Of a stretch of DNA of 64,000 nucleotides, positions 9,598-18,259 are shown one piece after another. Under the pieces are notes generated by a model that did no database searches, was not told the DNA's origin, and worked only from the letters and a program-made list of their open reading frames with translations. Within the stretch, counting starts at the first letter, position 1; each line of letters starts with the position of its first letter. The DNA comes from Lactobacillus isalae. GTDB taxonomy: Bacteria > Bacillota > Bacilli > Lactobacillales > Lactobacillaceae. The position numbers and the translations under genes are program-made. The stretch spans positions 1,798,001 through 1,862,000 of the forward strand of contig NZ_OX443569.1 of the NCBI RefSeq assembly GCF_947539375.1. Direction: 5' to 3'.

Positions 9598-11034
9598 GTG
9601 TCTGACAAGAGCGAGTCTGTGACTAAATTAGAAGAAGATCAAAAGTATAATCGACTAACAGCATTGAAGTTGTTTGCAATGACTTCATCAATGGTTATTT
9701 CAGTTAATGAATTAGCTCCATTTGGAAAAACTGGTCCAACTGCTGTTTTTTATTTGTTATTAGCTGGGTTAATATGGTTTGTACCAATTACGCAAATGGC
9801 AGGAGAAATGGCGTCAGTTGATGGCTGGGATAAGGGTGGAATTTTCACTTGGGTAAAAGGATCATTGGGAGACCGCGCCGGCTGGACGGCGATGTTTTAT
9901 CAGTGGATTCATATCACTGTTGGCATGAATACGATGATGTATGTAATTATTGGTGCCTTGTCGATTACCTTTGATACTCCTTGGTTTAATACAACGCCCA
10001 GTATTAGATTTTTCTTAATGATGGTAATCATTTGGTCAATTACGCTCGTTGAAATGGTTGGAGTTAAGAAAATAGGTCATATTGCAGAGTGGTTATTTGC
10101 TTTAGGGATTGCTTTGCCAGTAATTTTACTTATTATTACGTTTTTTATTTATCTAATTCAAGGCCGTCCTTTGTATATGCACTTAAGCTGGAATAATATT
10201 ATTCCCCATAATCTAAACGGAACTACTTTAGTAGCATTTGTGCCATTTGTATTGGCATTTTGTGGTGGAGAAGCTTCGGCACCGCATGCGAAGTATTTGG
10301 AGAATCCTAAAAAATATTCTACTGTTATGCTGGCTTTAGCTATTACTGCTATCTCTTTTGACTTACTTGGTAGTACAGCAATTGGAATGTCAGTTCCAAA
10401 AGATCAAATTCAGAATTCAACTGGTTTTGTCTATACGTTTGGAAAGATTTTAGATTCAATTGGCTTACCTGGTGATATTATTAAGAAATTCATTGGTGTT
10501 TTACTAGCAGCAGGAATTATTGGAGAACTAGGAAATTGGCTTGCTGGTCCAAGTCAGGGAATGTTTGAAGCAGCTAAAGAAGGATACATGCCTAAGTTCT
10601 TTGCAAAATCTACTAATCGAGATGTGCCGATGAGATTGATCGTTTTGCAGACATTGATTGTAACGGCTTCGGCAATTTTTATTACTTTTACTAGTGGAAA
10701 AAACTCGGATTTTGCTTTTAATGTTTCTTTAGCAGCAACGACGGCCCAATATTTAATGGTTTATATTTTAATGTTAATTTCTTATATCGTTTTAAAAGTA
10801 AAGCGCAGCAACTTAAAACGTAGCTATTACATGACTAAAAATACAGTATTGGGAGTCATAATTGCGATTATTGCCCTGGTAATAACTGTGGTTGCCTTCT
10901 TTATTTCATTTATTCCCGCACAAGGAACACCAACTTATTTAAGAGGAATTTATGTTTGGACGATGATCGGGCTTTGCGTTATTGTTACGATTTTGCCATT
11001 AGTGATATATCATTACCACCACCGTTTTAAGTAG
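9598..11034 (+). CDS. APC-family amino acid permease, glutamate/GABA antiporter-like
   Basis: 478 residues with about 12 hydrophobic segments. The GTG start is set by a good GGAGGAAAAATT ribosome binding site. The first segment (LKLFAMTSSMVISVNELAPF) and the following region GKTGPTAVFYLLLAGLIWFV fit the glutamate:gamma-aminobutyrate antiporter branch of the APC superfamily, whose members exchange an amino acid for its decarboxylation product or move amino acids with protons. No decarboxylase gene lies next to it, so an exchange role is not supported by context. It appears to be a single transcription unit with a TATAAT at about 9558 upstream. The substrate cannot be read from the sequence. 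Confidence 0.85.
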   Translation: MSDKSESVTKLEEDQKYNRLTALKLFAMTSSMVISVNELAPFGKTGPTAVFYLLLAGLIWFVPITQMAGEMASVDGWDKGGIFTWVKGSLGDRAGWTAMFYQWIHITVGMNTMMYVIIGALSITFDTPWFNTTPSIRFFLMMVIIWSITLVEMVGVKKIGHIAEWLFALGIALPVILLIITFFIYLIQGRPLYMHLSWNNIIPHNLNGTTLVAFVPFVLAFCGGEASAPHAKYLENPKKYSTVMLALAITAISFDLLGSTAIGMSVPKDQIQNSTGFVYTFGKILDSIGLPGDIIKKFIGVLLAAGIIGELGNWLAGPSQGMFEAAKEGYMPKFFAKSTNRDVPMRLIVLQTLIVTASAIFITFTSGKNSDFAFNVSLAATTAQYLMVYILMLISYIVLKVKRSNLKRSYYMTKNTVLGVIIAIIALVITVVAFFISFIPAQGTPTYLRGIYVWTMIGLCVIVTILPLVIYHYHHRFK

Positions 11035-11137
11035 AATAATTAAAAGTTTAAGAAATATTAATAAAATAAACTTTTTACTTGTAAAAAGTTACTACTAATA
11101 TTACATTTAAGGTGTATTCAAGTAAGAAGTGTAAAGC

Positions 11138-11182
11138 AAAAGAGCTATGGTAAATTTGAGGTATCCATAGCTCTTTTGTTTT
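11138..11182 (+). terminator. Terminator hairpin between permease and LysR gene
   Basis: A 13-bp perfect stem AAAAGAGCTATGG / CCATAGCTCTTTT is followed by a T-rich run. It ends only about 32 bp before the LysR start, so it ends permease transcripts and may also lie in the regulator's own leader. A weaker hairpin (AACTTTTTAC / GTAAAAAGTT) precedes it near 11069-11090. Confidence 0.8.
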
Positions 11183-11213
11183 ATTAATTTTCATGACCCT
11201 AAGGAATAAGAAA

Positions 11214-12140
11214 ATGAATAATCCAGAAGAAATACAACATTTCATTGATATTTTAATTAAAGAAGACAGTTTTGTGAAAGCGGCTAAAAAGTTATATATA
11301 TCGCAACCATATTTGACGCAATTAATAAAGAGAATTGAAAGCAGGTTGGGAACACCGATTATTAATCGTGACAAAAAACCATATTCTTTAACTCAGGCCG
11401 GGTTGCTTTACTATCAATATTTAGAGAATGTTTCTTATAACAAGCAGCAATTGAATAAAAAACTAGCTAAATATATTCATCCTAATAAAGAAATAATCAA
11501 AATTGGGATTTTGGAAAGTCTGGGAACATATTTACTTCCGGAAATATTACCTGATTTTTTAAAAAGAAATCCTCAAGTAGAAATTCAGCTAATTGAAAAT
11601 TTCCCTAGAGAGAATGAGAAGAATCTGCTAAGTGGAAATATTGATTGCTATATTGGGCAGACACCAGAAGCAATTGATTCAAGTTTAGACATTGTAAGTA
11701 ATGGTGGGGAGAAATATTATGTGGTAATTTCTCCAGCTTCTCCCTACTACCAAGAAGATAAATTTATTCTTTCACCTGATGAATTGGACTTAAAAAAATT
11801 GTTGCAAGAGCCATTTATTTTAAGTATACCTGGTTCAGCTATTCGTCACCAAGTAAATGGTGTTTTTCAGAGATTTCATTTAGAACCCAAAGTTGTATTA
11901 GAATCTAAAAGTATTATCACGGCAACTAGTTTAGCAATTCATGGAATGGGCTTAACAATTTCTACAGCAAGTATTATTAAATGTATTAGCGAGACGCCAA
12001 TTAATCTGTTTCCTATTAGTCGTGATCTAATTAATGTTGTTTTCTTTATTGCGACTCGAGGGGAAAAAACAAAATCTAAAGCTTTGAAAAACTTAATTAA
12101 AGAGTTTAAGGCTAAGAATTTGCAGCCGATTATTAGATAA
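11214..12140 (+). CDS. LysR-family transcriptional regulator
   Basis: About 308 residues, typical for the family. The ATG at 11214 is chosen over one 21 bp upstream because AAGGAA lies 7 bp before it. An N-terminal winged helix-turn-helix occupies residues 1-60 (SFVKAAKKLYISQPYLTQLI, then RIESRLGTPIINRD and LTQAG). A periplasmic-binding-protein-like effector domain follows from about residue 85 (IKIGILESLGTYLLPEILPD). LysR regulators usually control an adjacent gene in response to a small molecule. The likely target here is the flavin-dependent reductase gene immediately downstream in the same direction, whose promoter region carries inverted repeats. The effector is unknown. Confidence 0.9.
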   Translation: MNNPEEIQHFIDILIKEDSFVKAAKKLYISQPYLTQLIKRIESRLGTPIINRDKKPYSLTQAGLLYYQYLENVSYNKQQLNKKLAKYIHPNKEIIKIGILESLGTYLLPEILPDFLKRNPQVEIQLIENFPRENEKNLLSGNIDCYIGQTPEAIDSSLDIVSNGGEKYYVVISPASPYYQEDKFILSPDELDLKKLLQEPFILSIPGSAIRHQVNGVFQRFHLEPKVVLESKSIITATSLAIHGMGLTISTASIIKCISETPINLFPISRDLINVVFFIATRGEKTKSKALKNLIKEFKAKNLQPIIR

Positions 12141-12204
12141 AAAGTATAAAAATAAATTTTAGGAATTTAACTTGTTTGGAGATTATTTTTTATATAAATT
12201 TGCT

Positions 12205-12287
12205 ATAACAAAATTGTTATGAGAAAGTTGCAAAAAACATATTTAAGCTGTTAAATTCAATAACCTATAATTTAGGGGTAATAGGTT
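12205..12287 (+). promoter_or_regulatory. Promoter and candidate LysR operator of the fumarate reductase-like gene
   Basis: Two inverted repeats lie between the LysR gene and its neighbour. The first (12205-12220) is ATAACAA-N2-TTGTTAT, which fits the T-N11-A pattern typical of LysR sites. The second (12262-12268 and 12281-12287) is AACCTAT-N12-ATAGGTT and overlaps a TATAAT -10 box at 12266-12271. The second repeat may be a further protein site or a hairpin in the leader. Confidence 0.5.
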
Positions 12288-12307
12288 TAAGAAAGGGTAT
12301 TAAAATT

Positions 12308-14158
12308 ATGAAATCAGGAAAGTATGAAGTTAGAGCTAAAGGACATGGCGCAAGTTTCATGCCTATGGAAGTCACCCTCTCTGAAGATAAAATCGAAGAT
12401 ATTAAGGTGGACGCTAAGGGTGAAACTAAGGGTGTAGCAGATGCAGTATTTAAACGATTGCCTGAAGAAATTGTAAAAAATCAAACTTTAAATGTTGATA
12501 CTGTTAGCGGTGCAACTATTTCTAGCCATGGTGTTATTGACGGAGTAGCTACTGCAATTGGTGAAGCTGGCGGAGATCCAGATGAATGGAAAAAGCGAGC
12601 AAAGCCTGAAGAACAAAGGGCTAAAGATGAAGCCTATACTACTGATATTGTAGTTATAGGTGCCGGTGGGGCAGGTTTAGCTGCAGCGGCTAGAAGTATT
12701 CAACGTAATCAAAAAGTTATTGTACTTGAAAAATTCCCACAAATTGGTGGAAACACCAGTCGTGCTGGTGGTCCAATGAATGCGGCAGAACCTGATTGGC
12801 AAAAGCGATTTAAGGCCTTAGCTGGTGAAAAAGAAACTCTTGAAGAATTAGCGGCTACTCCAATTGAAAATATTGATCCGGAATATCAAGCAGACTTTAA
12901 AGACTTGCAAAAGCAAATTAAAGAATATATTACTTCTGGAGCTAACTATTTATTTGATTCAAAATTGCTTCATGAAATTCAAACTTACTTGGGTGGTAAA
13001 CGTACAGACTTAAAGGGCAATGAAATTCATGGTAATTATGCCTTAGTTAAAGAATTAGTTGATAATGCATTAGATTCAGTTCATTGGCTTACAGATTTAG
13101 GTGTAGATTTTGATCGTAGCCAAGTAACAATGCCAGTTGGTGCTTTGTGGAGAAGAGGACATAAGCCAGTTGAGCCAATGGGCTATGCCTTTATTCATGT
13201 TTTAGGCGATTGGGTAAAAGAACATGGTGGCACAATTTTAACTGATAGTCGTGCTGAACATTTAATTATTGAAAATGGTAAAGTTAGCGGCGTTATCGCT
13301 AAGAAACCTGATGGTAGTAGGATTACAGTGCACGCTAAAGCAGTGATTTTAACTGCAGGTGGATTTGGTGCTAATACTCAAATGGTTCAAAAATATAATA
13401 CTTACTGGAAGCATATTGATGATAATATTGCGACCACTAACTCACCAGCAATTACTGGAGATGGAATTCGTCTTGGTAAAGAGGCTGGAGCAGATTTAGT
13501 TGGAATGGGCTTTATCCAAATGATGCCCGTCTCTGATCCTAAGACTGGTGAATTATTTACAGGTCTTCAAACTCCACCAGAAAACTACATTATGGTTAAC
13601 CAAAAGGGAAAACGTTTCGTAAATGAATTTGCAGAACGCGATGTTTTAACTAAGGCCGCAATTGATAACGGTGGCTTATTCTACTTGATTGCTGATGATA
13701 AGATTAAAGATACTGCATATAACACCACGCAAGAATCAATTGATGCTCAAGTTAAAGCAGGTACATTATTTAGAGCAGATAGTTTAGAAGAATTAGCTAA
13801 ACAAATTAATATGGATCCTGATACTTTGGTTAAGACAATTAAGAAATATAACTCCTATGTCGATGCTGGAAAAGATCCTGATTTTGAGAAGTCTGCCTTT
13901 AACTTGAAGTGTGAAGTCGCACCATTTTACGCTACACCGAGAAAACCTGCTATTCACCATACAATGGGTGGGTTAAAGATTGATACAGGTGCGCATGTTT
14001 TAGATAAAGATGGCAAGCAAATTTCGGGCTTGTATGCTGCTGGAGAAGTAGCAGGCGGTATTCACGCTGGTAACCGTCTAGGCGGAAATTCACTTGCCGA
14101 TATCTTTACTTTTGGTAGAATTGCTGCTAATAGTGCTAATGATGAATTAGAAAAATAG
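12308..14158 (+). CDS. FAD-dependent fumarate reductase-like protein with FMN-binding domain
   Basis: 616 residues. Residues 1-95 form an FMN_bind domain with the motif DTVSGATIS, in which Thr70 matches the site where ApbE attaches FMN covalently. Residues 112-610 form a FAD_binding_2 / flavocytochrome c-type domain with the dinucleotide fold [16 protein letters not shown], and [19 protein letters not shown]. The C-terminal [20 protein letters not shown] is typical of soluble fumarate reductases and urocanate reductases. There is no signal peptide or haem motif, so it should be cytoplasmic. Such enzymes reduce fumarate or a related unsaturated acid as an electron sink. It is monocistronic, with its own promoter and a terminator. 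Fumarate as substrate is likely but not proven; urocanate or cinnamate-type acids are alternatives. Confidence 0.87.
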   Translation: MKSGKYEVRAKGHGASFMPMEVTLSEDKIEDIKVDAKGETKGVADAVFKRLPEEIVKNQTLNVDTVSGATISSHGVIDGVATAIGEAGGDPDEWKKRAKPEEQRAKDEAYTTDIVVIGAGGAGLAAAARSIQRNQKVIVLEKFPQIGGNTSRAGGPMNAAEPDWQKRFKALAGEKETLEELAATPIENIDPEYQADFKDLQKQIKEYITSGANYLFDSKLLHEIQTYLGGKRTDLKGNEIHGNYALVKELVDNALDSVHWLTDLGVDFDRSQVTMPVGALWRRGHKPVEPMGYAFIHVLGDWVKEHGGTILTDSRAEHLIIENGKVSGVIAKKPDGSRITVHAKAVILTAGGFGANTQMVQKYNTYWKHIDDNIATTNSPAITGDGIRLGKEAGADLVGMGFIQMMPVSDPKTGELFTGLQTPPENYIMVNQKGKRFVNEFAERDVLTKAAIDNGGLFYLIADDKIKDTAYNTTQESIDAQVKAGTLFRADSLEELAKQINMDPDTLVKTIKKYNSYVDAGKDPDFEKSAFNLKCEVAPFYATPRKPAIHHTMGGLKIDTGAHVLDKDGKQISGLYAAGEVAGGIHAGNRLGGNSLADIFTFGRIAANSANDELEK

Positions 14159-14170
14159 TATTGATAGATT

Positions 14171-14207
14171 AAAACGTTGTAAACACTAGAGTTTACAACG
14201 TTTTTTT
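14171..14207 (+). terminator. Strong intrinsic terminator
   Basis: Perfect 13-bp stem AAACGTTGTAAAC / GTTTACAACGTTT with a 6-nt loop, followed by T7. Confidence 0.93.
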
Positions 14208-14248
14208 GCTAAAATACTAAAAATAATTATTTTTTTGGAGGAATCGAA

Positions 14249-15613
14249 TTGAAAGAAGCGAAGGAAAAAACATTAAGTAAAAAGCAATATTTAATTGTTG
14301 CTTCTATGATTTTTGCACTGTTTTTTGGTGCAGGAAACTTAATTTTCCCACTTCATTTAGGCCAGCTTGCTGGTAAAAATTGGGGACCAGCAGCAATTGG
14401 ATTTTCAATTACGGGGGTAGTATTACCCTTACTTTCACTTCTTGCGGTTGCAATTACGCGTAGTAATGGTGTTTACCAAATTGGTTTGCCTGTAGGGAAG
14501 ATTTTTGCTCTTTCTTTTATGACTTTAATACAACTGACTATGGGGCCCTTATTTGCGGCTCCGAGAAATGCTACAGTTTCGTATACTGTCGGCATTGCTC
14601 CATTATTGCCTAAGCAATTTCAAAGTATAGGACTAATTGTATTTACGACAATTTTTTTCGCAATTGTATTTATGATTGCTTACAACGAAAGTGATATTCT
14701 TTCTTCTTTGGGTAAAATATTAAATCCTATCTTTTTAATTTTGCTTTTTTTAGTATTTGTTGTTGCTTTTGCTCGTCCTTTAGGTAATCTGAGTACAGTA
14801 CCTGTAAGTAAAGAATATTTGCATGGAACAATAGTTAAAGGATTCTTAGAAGGCTATAATACAATGGATGCTTTAGCAGGATTAGCATTCGGTGTAACGG
14901 TTGTTACAGCGGTTAAAGAATTAGTTAATCATAATGAGAAAAAGGTGGCTAAAATAACTGCTAAAGCGGGGTTAATGGCTGTTATAGGAATTGGAGTAAT
15001 TTATACTCTCTTAATTGCCGTTGGCGCTATGTCGCTAGGCCACTTTAAGATAACCAGCGACGGAGGGATTTTATTATCTAAAATTGTTAATTACTATGCC
15101 GGTATTTTTGGTCAAGCTTTATTAGCGGTTTTAGTATTTTTAGCATGTTTAACTACAGCTGTAGGTATTTTATCTGCCTTTGCATTAGATTTTTCTGCAC
15201 ATTATTCTAAATTTAGTTATAAAGGGTGGCTAACCATTTCTTGTATTGGATCCTTTGTGACCGCAAACTTGGGTTTAGATAAGATTATTAGTTGGTCACT
15301 TCCTGTACTAATGTTTTTATATCCTTTAGCTATTGTTTTGATTATTTTGTCACTATTTTCACCATTATTTAAAGGTGATAAAGTAGTATATAAAGTAACG
15401 ATGGTTTTAACACTAGTGCCGGCCATTTTTGATCTAATTGCTCATTTACCTGCACCAATTGCTGGAACCTCATTTTATAATGCAGTGAGTCAATTTCGCT
15501 TGAATTATTTGCCACTATCTAATATTGGTTTATCTTGGGTTGTACCAACAGTATTAGGATTAGTAATTAGTGTACTAATTCATTTATGGCGCCGTAAAGT
15601 TAATAAAATATAG
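14249..15613 (+). CDS. brnQ: Branched-chain amino acid carrier BrnQ
   Basis: 454 residues, 12 hydrophobic segments. The TTG start has a strong TTGGAGGAA site 6-7 bp upstream. The N-terminal signature MIFALFFGAGNLIFP is diagnostic for the LIVCS (BrnQ) family, which imports Leu, Ile and Val with Na+ or H+. An internal EGYNTMDALAGLAFG segment is also typical. The gene stands alone between terminators. Lactobacilli of this group are auxotrophic for many amino acids, which fits the need for such a carrier. Confident. Confidence 0.93.
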   Translation: MKEAKEKTLSKKQYLIVASMIFALFFGAGNLIFPLHLGQLAGKNWGPAAIGFSITGVVLPLLSLLAVAITRSNGVYQIGLPVGKIFALSFMTLIQLTMGPLFAAPRNATVSYTVGIAPLLPKQFQSIGLIVFTTIFFAIVFMIAYNESDILSSLGKILNPIFLILLFLVFVVAFARPLGNLSTVPVSKEYLHGTIVKGFLEGYNTMDALAGLAFGVTVVTAVKELVNHNEKKVAKITAKAGLMAVIGIGVIYTLLIAVGAMSLGHFKITSDGGILLSKIVNYYAGIFGQALLAVLVFLACLTTAVGILSAFALDFSAHYSKFSYKGWLTISCIGSFVTANLGLDKIISWSLPVLMFLYPLAIVLIILSLFSPLFKGDKVVYKVTMVLTLVPAIFDLIAHLPAPIAGTSFYNAVSQFRLNYLPLSNIGLSWVVPTVLGLVISVLIHLWRRKVNKI

Positions 15614-15617
15614 TAAC

Positions 15618-15650
15618 TAAGCTATGGTTCATTTGAATCATAGCTTTTTT
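15618..15650 (+). terminator. Intrinsic terminator after brnQ
   Basis: Near-perfect stem AAGCTATGGTTC / GAATCATAGCTT with T6, directly after the stop codon. It ends only about 18 bp before the menG ribosome binding site. Confidence 0.85.
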
Positions 15651-15678
15651 GTTGGGATAATTAAATCAGGTGATAAAA

Positions 15679-16401
15679 ATGAGTTTAACTAACAGCGTGC
15701 CCGAAAAAGATGTACATGATTTATTTAGTCGGGTAGCGCCACATTATGATCAGATGAATAATTTAATTAGCTTAGGTACGCAGAATGGTTGGCGCAAGAA
15801 ATTTTTGAGGGAATTAAAGGTAGCACCAGGCGATTTTGCGCTAGATTTATGTTGCGGTACAGGCGATATAACGATTGCGCTAGCAAAACACGTTGGGCCG
15901 TCAGGAAATGTAATTGGTCTCGATTTTAATCAAGATATGCTTGAATTAGCTGACCAAAAAGTTCGAAAACAAAATTTACAAAAAGAAATACAATTAAGGC
16001 AAGAAGATGCAATGCATCTGCCTTATCCAGATCAGAGTTTTGACATTGTAACAATTGGTTTTGGTTTACGTAATGTTCCTGACGCCAATCAAGTTTTGAA
16101 AGAAATTTATCGAGTGTTAAAGCCGACTGGCAAAGTTGGAATTTTAGAAACATCGCAACCAACTAATTCACTTGTTAAATTAGGATGGCAGACCTACTTT
16201 AAGTTATTTCCTAGTTTTGCAAAAATCTTGGGAGCTAAGGTATCCGATTATCAATACTTGTCTCATACAACTGAGAAGTTTGTCTCGGCAAAGCATTTAA
16301 AGAAAATGCTTGAAGAAAATGGGTTTGAAAATGTACAAGTTAAAAAATTAAATTTAGGTGCAGGTGCAATTCATATCGGAATTAAAAAGAAAATGAGATA
16401 A
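15679..16401 (+). CDS. menG: Demethylmenaquinone methyltransferase (MenG/UbiE family)
   Basis: 240 residues. The ATG at 15679 is preferred because the AGGTGA ribosome binding site includes the upstream in-frame GTG. The SAM-binding fold is clear: ALDLCCGTGDITIALAK (motif I) and the family signatures VIGLDFNQDMLELA, FDIVTIGFGLRNVPD and LETSQP. The enzyme methylates demethylmenaquinone to menaquinone, the last step of vitamin K2 synthesis, at the membrane. No other men genes are in the window, so the quinone precursor may come from elsewhere in the genome or from outside. Only about 30 bp separate the start from the brnQ terminator, so its promoter is not obvious. Confidence 0.9.
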   Translation: MSLTNSVPEKDVHDLFSRVAPHYDQMNNLISLGTQNGWRKKFLRELKVAPGDFALDLCCGTGDITIALAKHVGPSGNVIGLDFNQDMLELADQKVRKQNLQKEIQLRQEDAMHLPYPDQSFDIVTIGFGLRNVPDANQVLKEIYRVLKPTGKVGILETSQPTNSLVKLGWQTYFKLFPSFAKILGAKVSDYQYLSHTTEKFVSAKHLKKMLEENGFENVQVKKLNLGAGAIHIGIKKKMR

Positions 16402-16434
16402 AATATAAGATAAAAAATAAAAAAGGAGAATTTT

Positions 16435-17349
16435 ATGAAAACTGGTACTAAAATTATTACTTTAGACAACGGGTATCACTTGTGGACTAATACTCAAGGC
16501 GAGGGCGATATTCACTTATTAGCGCTTCATGGTGGTCCTGGTGGAAATCATGAATACTGGGAAGATGCTGCAGAACAATTGAAAAAGCAAGGTCTTAGTG
16601 TTCAAGTAACCATGTATGATCAATTGGGGTCACTTTATTCCGATCAACCAGACTACACTGATCCTAAAATTGCTAAAAAGTATCTAACTTATGAGTATTT
16701 CTTAAATGAAGTTGATGAAGTTCGTGAAAAACTCGGTTTAGATAACTTTTATTTAATTGGTCAAAGTTGGGGCGGACTTTTAGTGCAAGAATATGCTGTT
16801 AAATACGGTAAGCATTTAAAGGGCGCAATTATTTCTTCAATGGTTGATGAAATTGATGAATATGTTGATTCCGTAAATAGAAGAAGGCAAGAGGTTCTTC
16901 CCCAAACAGAAATTGACTTTATGCATGAATGTGAAAAGAACAATGATTACGATAATCAACGTTATCAAGATGATGTTCAAATTTTGAATATTAATTTTGT
17001 TGATAGGAAACAACCATCAAAGCTTTATCATTTAAAAGATCTTGGTGGTAATGCTGTTTATAATGTATTTCAAGGTGATAACGAATTTGTTATTACAGGT
17101 AAACTTAAAGATTGGCATTTTAGAGATCAACTTAAGAATATTAAGGTACCAACATTAATTACCTTTGGTGAAAACGAGACAATGCCAATTTCGACTGCTA
17201 AAATTATGCAAAAAGAAATTCCAAATTCTCGTTTGGTTACTACTCCTGATGGCGGACATCATCATATGGTTGATAATCCAGATGTTTACTATAAGCACTT
17301 AGCTGACTTTATTCGTGAAGTTGAAAACGGTAATTTTAAGGGAGAATAA
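16435..17349 (+). CDS. pepI: Proline iminopeptidase PepI
   Basis: 304 residues, alpha/beta-hydrolase fold, with AAAAAGGAG 6 bp before the ATG. The oxyanion-region motif LALHGGPGG (about residues 29-37) and the nucleophile elbow GQSWGG (Ser111) match the prolyl iminopeptidase family (S33), which removes N-terminal proline from peptides during casein or food peptide use in lactobacilli. The C-terminal His lies in PDGGHHHMVDNP (275-277). The region that usually holds the catalytic acid reads FGENETMP, with Glu246, Asn247 and Glu248 rather than the Asp expected from GExDExxP-like relatives. It may be an independent transcription unit. Confidence 0.88.
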   Translation: MKTGTKIITLDNGYHLWTNTQGEGDIHLLALHGGPGGNHEYWEDAAEQLKKQGLSVQVTMYDQLGSLYSDQPDYTDPKIAKKYLTYEYFLNEVDEVREKLGLDNFYLIGQSWGGLLVQEYAVKYGKHLKGAIISSMVDEIDEYVDSVNRRRQEVLPQTEIDFMHECEKNNDYDNQRYQDDVQILNINFVDRKQPSKLYHLKDLGGNAVYNVFQGDNEFVITGKLKDWHFRDQLKNIKVPTLITFGENETMPISTAKIMQKEIPNSRLVTTPDGGHHHMVDNPDVYYKHLADFIREVENGNFKGE

Positions 17350-17482
17350 AGCTAAAAAGTCTATATAATAGTTTCTATATTGAAGTTCTAGCATGGATTT
17401 TTAAGCATATAAATCGCTTTCATGGTATATATCCTATATAATTAATATTAAATATAGTTTTATTAATTTAAGGAGAAAAGCC

Positions 17483-18085
17483 ATGAAGAAAAAAATAAGT
17501 AAAATGCTAGCAGCGGCAGCTTTCATGGGAACACTAGGAATTTCAGTAGTGGCGTGTAGCAATAATGATTCAACCAGTAAAACTAAGCAGTCAAGTGTAA
17601 AGAAAACCACTAAAGATAAGGCAAGTAATACAAAAAACACCACAAGAAAAAGCCAGATTAAACTTAGTCAAACTGAAGCCATAAATAAGTTTGATAAAAA
17701 ATATTCTGATAAAAAGTTAAAAGAAATAGATTTAAAATTAGACGGTAATAAGTATCTTTATGAAATTACAGGATTTGATAAAGATAAAGAATACGAAATG
17801 ACCATTAACGCTACAAGTGGAAAAGAAATCAAATCTAGTTCTGAAAAATTAGACTTAGATGAACGTCTGCAAAAGGGACTTGATTTAGATAAGGTGATTT
17901 CTCGTGATCAAGCAAGTGAAATAGCAGAAAAAGAAGTTAAGAATAGCACTGCTAAAGAATGGACCCTAAAAATGGATCAGGACAAAGCCATTTGGGATGT
18001 AACTGTTGAATCAGGTTCAAGTAAACATGAAGTAGAAATTGATGCTATTTCTAAGAAAGTTATTAAGGCAGAAAAAGATGATTAA
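17483..18085 (+). CDS. PepSY-domain lipoprotein
   Basis: 200 residues. The signal peptide MKKKISKMLAAAAFMGTLG ends in a lipobox SVVAC, so Cys25 should be lipidated and the protein held on the outer face of the membrane. A Lys/Ser/Thr-rich linker (residues 26-60) follows. Two PepSY-like units come next: about 64-118 (LSQTEAINKFDKKYSDKKLK ... MTINATSGKEIKS) and about 130-198 (ISRDQASEIAEKEVKNSTAK ... VEIDAISKKVIKA). PepSY domains are often tied to inhibition of secreted peptidases. AAGGAGAAAAGCC precedes the ATG. It is a single-gene unit. The target is unknown. Confidence 0.85.
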   Translation: MKKKISKMLAAAAFMGTLGISVVACSNNDSTSKTKQSSVKKTTKDKASNTKNTTRKSQIKLSQTEAINKFDKKYSDKKLKEIDLKLDGNKYLYEITGFDKDKEYEMTINATSGKEIKSSSEKLDLDERLQKGLDLDKVISRDQASEIAEKEVKNSTAKEWTLKMDQDKAIWDVTVESGSSKHEVEIDAISKKVIKAEKDD

Positions 18086-18089
18086 ACAA

Positions 18090-18122
18090 AAAATTCAGAG
18101 TTTTTAAGCTCTGAATTTTTTT
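18090..18122 (+). terminator. Intrinsic terminator after the PepSY lipoprotein
   Basis: Stem AAATTCAGAG / CTCTGAATTT with a T-rich tail. The following 137 bp up to the convergent MFS gene show nothing recognisable. Confidence 0.85.
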
Positions 18123-18259
18123 GTGAATATTTTTGACTCTATACTTTTTCCTGTTGATAAATATCCTTTTTTAACTGTTCATCATCAGAATTTGAAAAGC
18201 AGTCGGATTTTTTAATATTGATAATAATTACTTGTCTAAAAAGATCTCTGGTTTATCTT

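Noticed and set aside
18122-18259. A gene or RNA between the PepSY lipoprotein and the MFS gene
   Set aside because: No reading frame with a ribosome binding site and no hairpin or promoter was found.
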